Below are positions 6,569-10,461 of a stretch of 10,461 nt of DNA, piece after piece. Source of the stretch: CAZUHK01 sp964620345 (lineage in GTDB: Bacteria; Planctomycetota; Phycisphaerae; Phycisphaerales; Zrk34); the NCBI GenBank assembly GCA_964620345.1, contig CAZUHK010000116.1, positions 1-10,461 on the forward strand. Direction: 5' to 3'. Under the pieces are notes generated by a model. It was not told where the DNA came from. It searched no databases and worked only from the letters and a program-made list of their open reading frames with translations. Each line of letters starts with the position of its first letter. The stretch's first letter is position 1. A program made the position numbers and the translations under genes.

Positions 6569-6799
6569 GTCGGCAGTTCCCTGATTGCGGACCGTGGGCA
6601 GCATAGCGTCCGCCGGAGCGTGTGCGGAACATGGATTCTTTGAAAGTTTCGCTCCGCCGAGCTGTTTTCAAGATTTCTGCCCGTGCCTGGCGATACGTAT
6701 TAGGCCCTGCCTGGCTGGACGCTGCGCGAGCAAGCCAGGGAGGGCTTTTTCACGGGTGTTTATCGACCGAATCCGCTGCGTCGCTGCGGTGAGGCATTC
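6569..6799. other. intergenic region between exported-protein gene and IS4 remnant
   Basis: The left part must carry the promoter of the minus-strand exported-protein gene. The stretch 6630-6703 is less GC-rich than its surroundings and encodes nothing I recognise. The right part contains the plus-strand hairpin with T-tract listed separately. Between 6751 and 6799 the frame of the IS4-type transposase stays open, but the residues no longer resemble the family, so the remnant's left edge lies somewhere here. Confidence 0.45.
6704..6750 (+). terminator. rho-independent terminator-like hairpin
   Basis: GCCCTGCCTGGCT (6704-6716) pairs with AGCCAGGGAGGGC (6733-6745) over 13 positions with a single G-G mismatch, around a 16-base loop that can itself form a 3-bp GCT/AGC stem. 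Five T residues (6746-6750) follow directly on the plus strand, and there is no T-tract on the minus strand. This is the standard form of an intrinsic terminator for plus-strand transcription. The nearest plus-strand gene upstream is the C26 gene ending at 5692. Confidence 0.6.
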
Positions 6800-7285
6800 G
6801 ACAAGATCACCAAAGCATTCCTCAGCCAGCCGGGCCTGCCGTTCGCCGATCGGTATGGCTTCCGCTGGAACGCGGCGTTGGACATCCGCAGCATCAAGGC
6901 GGCGCTGCACCTGGCGCATCTGCGTTGCAAGAGTCCGGCGATGATGCATCGCGAGTTCTGGACCACGTTGCTGGCGTACAACCTCATCCGCAGCACCGCG
7001 GCCGCCGCCGCCCGGGTGCATGGCAAGCAGCCGCGCCAGATCAGCTTCACCGGCACGTGCCAATATGTGCTTAGTTCGTGGATGCTGATCTCGTGCGGCC
7101 TGATCCCGCCGCCCGCGCTGCGCCGCCATGCGCTGCAACTGCTCAGGCGGATCGCCCAATGCGAGGTGGCCAACCGACCCGGCCGCTTCGAACCGCGCGT
7201 GGTCAAACGAAGACCCAAGCCCCACCAACTGATGACCCGACCCAGAGATCAACTCAGAGCCGAGATGCGCAAACAAGCCACCTGA
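6800..7285 (+). pseudogene. C-terminal remnant of an IS4-family transposase, catalytic Glu lost
   Basis: An open frame of 161 codons without a proper start ends in TGA at 7283-7285. It reads as the last third of an IS4-type DDE transposase: RYGFRWNAALDIRSIK, then LRCKSPAMMHREFW, LLAYNLIR, the RQISFTG block, and the basic end VANRPGRFEPRVVKRRPKPH. The IS4 signature Y-(2)-R-(3)-E-(6)-K is present in spacing, with Y at 6854, R at 6863 and K at 6896. The position of the catalytic Glu (6875-6877) is GCG, alanine. Both catalytic aspartates would lie in the missing N-terminal part. The copy is therefore dead on two counts, yet the frame is open to its stop, so decay is recent or the tail is conserved. 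The left boundary is uncertain. Confidence 0.85.
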
Positions 7286-7325
7286 CACGCCAGAACCGTG
7301 ACAGTGCCATTCGTGTCGGGCATAT
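6800..7325 (+). mobile_element. IS4-family element fragment (right part)
   Basis: This comprises the transposase remnant and the short downstream stretch around GACAGTGCCATTCGTGTC (7298-7315), which is a plausible right end. No matching left end exists in the window, so the terminal repeat cannot be confirmed and the right boundary is a guess. The element lost its left two thirds. Confidence 0.5.
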
Positions 7326-7495
7326 CTCGTGTATCAGGGAATCCAAGCTGGCTTCGGCATCGAAATGGGCCACCCGGTGAACGGGTCGGGCAGCGGCGGC
7401 GGAAGCGTGCGGCGGCGATCCATGATACATTCGCGGTCGAATAATGCGTCTCGCTCCGCTTCGCTTCCGACGACATGAGAAAGGGCTGCAGCGAC

Positions 7496-8650
7496 ATGAC
7501 GGATTGCCCCGACCTCAAAGCGTTCCTCGGCGTTGCGCGGTGCGAGAGCCGGGAGATCTTCGGCCGGGAGCGGTTCCCGAATCTGGTAACCACGGTCGAC
7601 GGGACCGTGCTCGCCACGTGGGGGGCGACCGAGCTGGTCGCCTTGCGCAGCACCGACGGCGGGGCGAACTGGCAGCCGCCGGCGTCTATCGGTCCCGGGC
7701 TGCAGGCCGGCGGCACGATGATCGACCAGACCAGCGGCGATGCGCTTGGCTTTACCTACACCGGCGATCCGAAAAACCACAACTGGGACGGCCTTTCAGC
7801 GCGGCAGGTGTACCGCAGCACGGACGGCGGGCGGAACTGGCGGGCGGAAGCGGCGACGTATCACGCCGACGTGAACGGCCACGTGCCCGCGCTGCACTTC
7901 GCCGAGCACGGCATCACGCTCGAACACGGCCCCCGCGCCGGACGATTGCTCCGACCGGCGCGCGTCTACGGCAAAGCCGACGGCTACAACACCGCGATCT
8001 ACAGCGACGACCACGGCCGAACGTGGCGCGCAAGCTCGCCGTTCCCGATCCGCGGCACGGGCGAAGGCGCCGTCGCCGAGCGGGTTGACGGGACGATCTA
8101 CTACAGCTCGCGCAAGCACTTTTTCGACGAGGGCGAGCCGTGGCATGCCCGCCGCCCCTTCGCGCTCAGCCGCGACGGGGGCGAGACGTGGGTCGAGGCC
8201 GACTTTCACGCCCAGCTTCCCGACGGCCCGCGTTACCGGGGTGAAGCGCGTCAGGCCAACTGCTGGAACGGACATTTCGGCATGGCCGGGGGGCTGACGC
8301 GGCTGCCGGTCGCCGACCGCGACGTGTTCATCTACAGCAACGTCGATCAACCCGGGCACACACGCCACCGGATGTGCCTGTGGGCGAGCTTCGACGGCGG
8401 GGCGAGCTGGCCGATCAAGCGGCGGATCGACGACGGCCCCGCCGCCTACGCCTCGCTCGCCGCGGGTCGGCCCGGCACGCCCAGCGAGGGCTGGATCTAC
8501 CTGCTGTTCGAACGCTGGCAGGACCGCAAGGGCGCGATCGGCGCCGACAGCGCCGCCCAATTCGTCCGTTGCAACCTCGCGTGGATCCTCGACGGCGAAG
8601 CGACCGGCGACGGCGAGATACCCGCGCCGCCGGCGGGCGCCATCTCCTGA
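7496..8650 (+). CDS. sialidase family protein (GH33-like, BNR/Asp-box repeats)
   Basis: The 384-residue protein is a six-bladed-propeller sialidase-type protein. It has five Asp boxes (S-x-D-x-G-x-[NST]-W) at residues 52-59, 108-115, 170-177, 225-232 and 298-305. Catalytic-type features also fit: R26 in the RFPNLV block (the RIP motif position), E190/E195 in GEGAVAERVDGT followed by R206 in YYSSR, and Y318 in AYASLA with E339 in LLFERW, matching the Tyr-Glu nucleophile pair. Exo-sialidases cleave terminal sialic acids or related sugars from glycans. No signal peptide is visible, so it may be cytoplasmic and act on imported oligosaccharides. Specificity cannot be told, and related propellers act on other sugars. 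ATG 7496 is chosen because AGAAAGGG (7478-7485) precedes it at ten bases; ATG 7475 has no ribosome-binding site. It stands between mobile remnants, and a sulfatase fragment lies 1.5 kb upstream. Confidence 0.82.
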   Translation: MTDCPDLKAFLGVARCESREIFGRERFPNLVTTVDGTVLATWGATELVALRSTDGGANWQPPASIGPGLQAGGTMIDQTSGDALGFTYTGDPKNHNWDGLSARQVYRSTDGGRNWRAEAATYHADVNGHVPALHFAEHGITLEHGPRAGRLLRPARVYGKADGYNTAIYSDDHGRTWRASSPFPIRGTGEGAVAERVDGTIYYSSRKHFFDEGEPWHARRPFALSRDGGETWVEADFHAQLPDGPRYRGEARQANCWNGHFGMAGGLTRLPVADRDVFIYSNVDQPGHTRHRMCLWASFDGGASWPIKRRIDDGPAAYASLAAGRPGTPSEGWIYLLFERWQDRKGAIGADSAAQFVRCNLAWILDGEATGDGEIPAPPAGAIS

Positions 8651-8736
8651 ACCCGCCGCCCGATCCGCCTCGCCCCTCATCGGCGATGGGCGACCCCGCT
8701 CCCCCCGCCTGCGCACAACCGCAACCGACCGACTGC

Positions 8737-9372
8737 TCAATGAGTCGTTCCTGAAAAACCCGCAATCTGGACGGCTTGGGGGAGCGTCGCGAACGGTGAA
8801 CGCCACGCCGGTGGAGTGATTGCGGCTTGGAAGCGTCGCAGCAAGCTGACCAGCAGGCGGATTGGCGTGGCGCATGGCAACAGCCGCAGGAGCTTGCGGA
8901 GGTTGGCTGCGGCGGTGGCGAGGATCACGTTCATCGCATCGCCTTCGAGCCCCTTGAGGTAGCAGCGATTCATGCGGTGCTCGTGCTTGGCGTGCGCGAG
9001 CAACTCGGTCAGCTTCTGCGCGCCGATGCGCTGCCGCCACCGGGTCATGCTCGTCGGATGAATCGGCAACTCGTGCTGCATGTGCGTGTAGCCGCAGAAG
9101 TACTGCCAGTACGGATTCTCCACCCAACGTTCGACCACCGATTCATCGGATTCGTTGAAGGTGTGTTTGAGGTAGTGCAGCCCCACCATCAACCGCGTCG
9201 CCTTCGCCGGGGCGCCGGTGTGCTCGCAATAAAGTTCGCCGTACGCCGCGTCGAATGACTCGCAGTCGATCTGCTTGGCCAGCCCGATCAGCGGATGGTT
9301 GGGATTGAGCGGTTGATCGAAGTGGGCCTGGAACAGATCAAACGCATCCGTGACCGGGGTCTGGGGCTTCAT
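8737..9372 (-). pseudogene. IS5-type transposase with in-frame deletion of the DDE core
   Basis: The 211-codon open frame joins the N-terminus of an IS5-type transposase (NHPLIGLAKQID, TRLMVGLHYLKHTFNESDE, ERWVENPYWQYFCGYTHMQH, SMTRWRQRIG, to about residue 124) directly to its C-terminus (HAKHEHRMNRCYLKGLEGDA, from about residue 126). Full-length relatives have roughly 200-300 residues between these blocks, including both catalytic aspartates and the Glu of the VEPxIGH segment, all absent here. The junction is in frame, so a DNA-binding-type short protein could still be made. Such truncated products sometimes inhibit the full transposase in other elements, but there is no evidence for that here. 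The stop lies at 8737-8739, just outside the proposed left end. Start ATG 9372 follows the right end by about ten bases. Confidence 0.85.
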
Positions 9373-9403
9373 CCGTGAGCTGCGTTTTGCAAGGTTCTGG
9401 CTC
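8742..9403 (-). mobile_element. internally deleted IS5-type element with imperfect terminal repeats
   Basis: A 662-bp unit is bounded by GAGTCGTTCCTGAAAAAC at the left (8742-8759) and, read inward on the minus strand, GAGCCAGAACCTTGCAAAAC at the right (9384-9403). Allowing two gaps, about 13 of 20 positions agree. It encloses a transposase frame that lacks the catalytic core. No target duplication is evident (flanks ctcaat and gtacga). This is the structure of a non-autonomous deletion derivative that an intact relative could still move. The ends were chosen by mutual similarity and are not confirmed against a reference element. Confidence 0.6.
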
Positions 9404-9410
9404 GTACGAC

Positions 9411-9493
9411 GTCGCTACCTTGCAATCTACGCGCCAACCCAAACCCAAGTTCACCCTGCATTCAGCGATTCAGCAAAGATTTTCAGGGGCGAC
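9411..9493 (+). mobile_element. putative 83-bp micro-element with IS5-like inverted ends
   Basis: GTCGCTACCTTGCAATCT (from 9411) and the reverse complement of the right edge, GTCGCCCCTGAAAATCT (inward from 9493), share GTCGC, CCT, AA and TCT in the same order. Both also resemble the ends of the adjacent 662-bp element: ACCTTGCAA occurs in its right end, and TTTTCAGG plus CGAC in its left end. The right portion encodes PKFTLHSAIQQRFSGAT, similar to the tail SPFATLPQAVQIAGFSGTT of the neighbouring transposase. This suggests a relic that kept only the two ends of a related element. Confidence 0.4.
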
Positions 9494-9494
9494 G

Positions 9495-9800
9495 AAGTAT
9501 CCCAAGGCCGTCGAGTGCCTGGCCAAGGATCGCGAGGTGTTGCTGACGTTCTACGACTTCCCCGCCGAGCACTGGAAGCACCTGCGCACAACCAACCCGA
9601 TCGAATCGACCTTCGCCACCGTCCGCCTGCGGCACCGGCGGACCAAAGGCAACGGCAGCCGACGCGCGTGCCTGGCCATGGTCTTCCGCCTGTGCCTGTC
9701 AGCCGAGAAACGCTGGCGGCGACTCAACGGCCACGAACTGATTCACGATGTCATCGCCGGCGTGACATTCACCGACGGCGAAAAACAACAAGCCGCCTGA
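9495..9800 (+). pseudogene. C-terminal remnant of an IS256-family transposase
   Basis: From AAG at 9495 the frame reads KYPKAVECLAKDREVLLTFY, then FPAEHWKHLRTTNPIESTFA and the closing GVTFTDGEKQQAA, the unmistakable C-terminus of IS256 (Mutator-like) transposases. About 101 of the usual roughly 400 residues remain. Only the catalytic Glu of NPIES is retained, and the two aspartates lie in the missing part. The frame continues upstream without a stop through the micro-element to an ATG at 9375, giving a 141-codon chimeric ORF. The upstream 40 codons are not IS256. The missing 5' part is nowhere else in the window, so it was deleted rather than just interrupted. Confidence 0.9.
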
Positions 9801-9810
9801 TCATGCCGTC

Positions 9811-9831
9811 CACAGGATTTGACAATAGCTC
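9811..9831 (+). repeat. right terminal inverted repeat of the IS256-family remnant
   Basis: CACAGGATTTGACAATAGCTC lies ten bases after the transposase stop and has the TTGACAATAGCTC form I recognise from ends of IS256-type elements. The left partner is absent. The repeat ends 25 bases short of the 3' end of tRNA-Ser, which sets the insertion point of the original element. Confidence 0.6.
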
Positions 9832-9856
9832 TTTGCGGAGGCCCTCGATTCAATAA

Positions 9857-9944
9857 CGGAGAGGGTGGGATTCGAACCCACGATGACGTAAAACGCCATA
9901 CCGGTTTTCGAGACCGGCGCCTTCAACCGCTCGGCCACCTCTCC
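9857..9944 (-). tRNA. tRNA-Ser (anticodon CGA)
   Basis: On the minus strand the 88-nt gene folds as a class II tRNA. The acceptor stem is GGAGAGG / CCTCTCC with discriminator G, followed by a D-arm containing GCCGAGCGGTTGAAGGC. The anticodon stem CCGGT / ACCGG encloses the loop CTCGAAA with anticodon CGA, reading codon UCG. A long variable arm (about ATGGCGTTTTACGTCAT) marks serine tRNAs, and the T-arm is GTGGG-TTCGAAT-CCCAC. CCA is not encoded and must be added enzymatically. It is flanked by mobile remnants on both sides but looks intact, with all stems paired. Confidence 0.97.
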
Positions 9945-9957
9945 TTACAAGCTCCTT

Positions 9958-9986
9958 ATCATTGCATCGGCCGGTTTCTTCGTCAA
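9958..9986 (-). promoter_or_regulatory. sigma70-type promoter for tRNA-Ser
   Basis: On the minus strand TTGACG (9981-9986) and AATGAT (9958-9963) are separated by exactly 17 bases, and the -10 box ends 13 bases before the tRNA 5' end. The -35 box matches consensus at five of six positions and the -10 at four of six. Transcription would begin a few bases upstream of the tRNA. Confidence 0.5.
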
Positions 9987-10026
9987 ATCCATTCTCCTCG
10001 CTGGACTTACGCTTACTACTACAACG

Positions 10027-10410
10027 CTATGAGCTGTCCCGGCGGCACCGACACAGGTCCTTCAGCTTGATCCCCAACTCGTGCAATTTGTGGAGTTTCC
10101 GCTTGCGGTAGCTGCGGTCGGCCTTGGCGTTACGCTGTTGGGTTAAGGTCAATTGCGCGCTGATCGCCTGGGCCCGTGCTCGCGAGCAGCGGCCCCACGC
10201 TGCCACAGCGGTGCCAGGTTCGATGCTGCGATCGACAGTTGGTTGATCGTCAGCATCGGATTTTTTCCCCTGCGTCTGCTGGAACTCGGCCAGGAACAGG
10301 TGACTGACGCAACTGATCAGCAAGTGTCGGCTAATTGCCTGATACTGGCGTGCCTCGAAGTGGTCCATGCCCGGTTTCAAGTCGCGAGCGTGTCGGCGTT
10401 GCAACACCTC
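10027..10410 (-). pseudogene. C-terminal remnant of an IS701-like transposase
   Basis: The minus-strand frame ends with TAG at 10027-10029. It reads KPGMDHFEARQYQAISRHLL, then VSHLFLAEFQ, and closes with QRNAKADRSYRKRKLHKLHE and LGIKLKDLCRC. This matches the C-terminal region of IS701-like DDE transposases (GMDHFExR...RHLxLxxVSHLFLA and the basic RNAKAxxSHRK tail). The open frame can be entered at GTG 10407, but alignment by eye continues upstream through E (10408-10410), THRP and then a TGA at 10423-10425. Beyond the TGA the same frame stays open to the window edge. The TGA could be a nonsense change from TGG, but that needs the rest of the gene. It is a fragment, probably inactive. Confidence 0.7.
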
Positions 10411-10461
10411 GGGCCGGTGGGTTCAGACGAGGGTCGGTGCCTCCACTTCCGGGAGTGGCGT

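Noticed and set aside
6631..6792. 53-codon plus-strand ORF starting MDSLKVSLRRAV
   Set aside because: It runs through the terminator-like hairpin and ends out of frame in the IS4 remnant. No ribosome-binding site or family similarity was seen.
8676..8693. Hairpin GCCCCTC...GATGGGC after the sialidase gene as a terminator
   Set aside because: The stem is only about six base pairs and no run of T follows on the plus strand.
9819..10070. 83-codon plus-strand ORF across the tRNA
   Set aside because: It translates the antisense strand of tRNA-Ser. The familiar-looking peptide NGEGGIRTHDD is the typical artefact of reading across a tRNA gene.
1..10461. CRISPR array, prophage or defence island
   Set aside because: No regularly spaced repeats, phage structural genes or recognised defence domains were found on either strand.

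Overview
This window looks like the chromosome of a high-GC environmental bacterium, most likely a planctomycete of the Phycisphaerae type. The reasons are the strong GC bias at third codon positions, a secreted DUF1570-like HExxH protein of a type common in Planctomycetota, sulfatase and sialidase genes side by side, and several families of decayed insertion sequences. The assignment comes from content only, with no marker gene in the window.

Layout. Positions 71-974 (minus strand) hold a small lipoprotein and a stand-alone receiver-domain response regulator. Positions 1187-3504 (minus strand) hold a tight cluster: transaldolase first, then a DUF1570-type secreted metalloprotease-like protein overlapping it by ATGA, then a doubtful 46-codon ORF that begins directly after the stop. 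Across a short divergent promoter region, positions 3598-5692 (plus strand) hold an ATP-grasp ligase followed by a class I glutamine amidotransferase-like (peptidase C26) protein that appears to start at CTG. This pair is the best candidate for an uncharacterised enzyme system: one enzyme that would form, and one that would break or feed, a carboxylate-nitrogen bond. The 3' end of the C26 gene runs into a frame-shifted fragment of a sulfatase gene (about 5665-6002).

Positions 6041-6568 (minus strand) encode a small exported protein of unknown function. A hairpin with a T-tract (6704-6750) reads on the plus strand. It is followed by the C-terminal third of an IS4-family transposase whose catalytic glutamate is replaced by alanine, and then by an intact GH33-like sialidase with five Asp boxes (7496-8650).

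The right-hand 1.7 kb is a graveyard of mobile DNA around a tRNA-Ser(CGA) gene. It contains an internally deleted 662-bp IS5-type element with both ends (8742-9403), an apparent 83-bp micro-element with related ends (9411-9493), the last 101 codons and right end of an IS256-family element (9495-9831), the tRNA with its own promoter, and the C-terminal part of an IS701-like transposase that carries an in-frame stop and reaches the window edge.

Functionally, the intact genes cover central carbon metabolism (transaldolase), a predicted ligase/amidotransferase pair, signalling (receiver protein) and glycan processing (sialidase, with a lost sulfatase). The mobile remnants show repeated insertion and deletion next to the tRNA gene. 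I see no CRISPR array, phage structural module or complete defence system.
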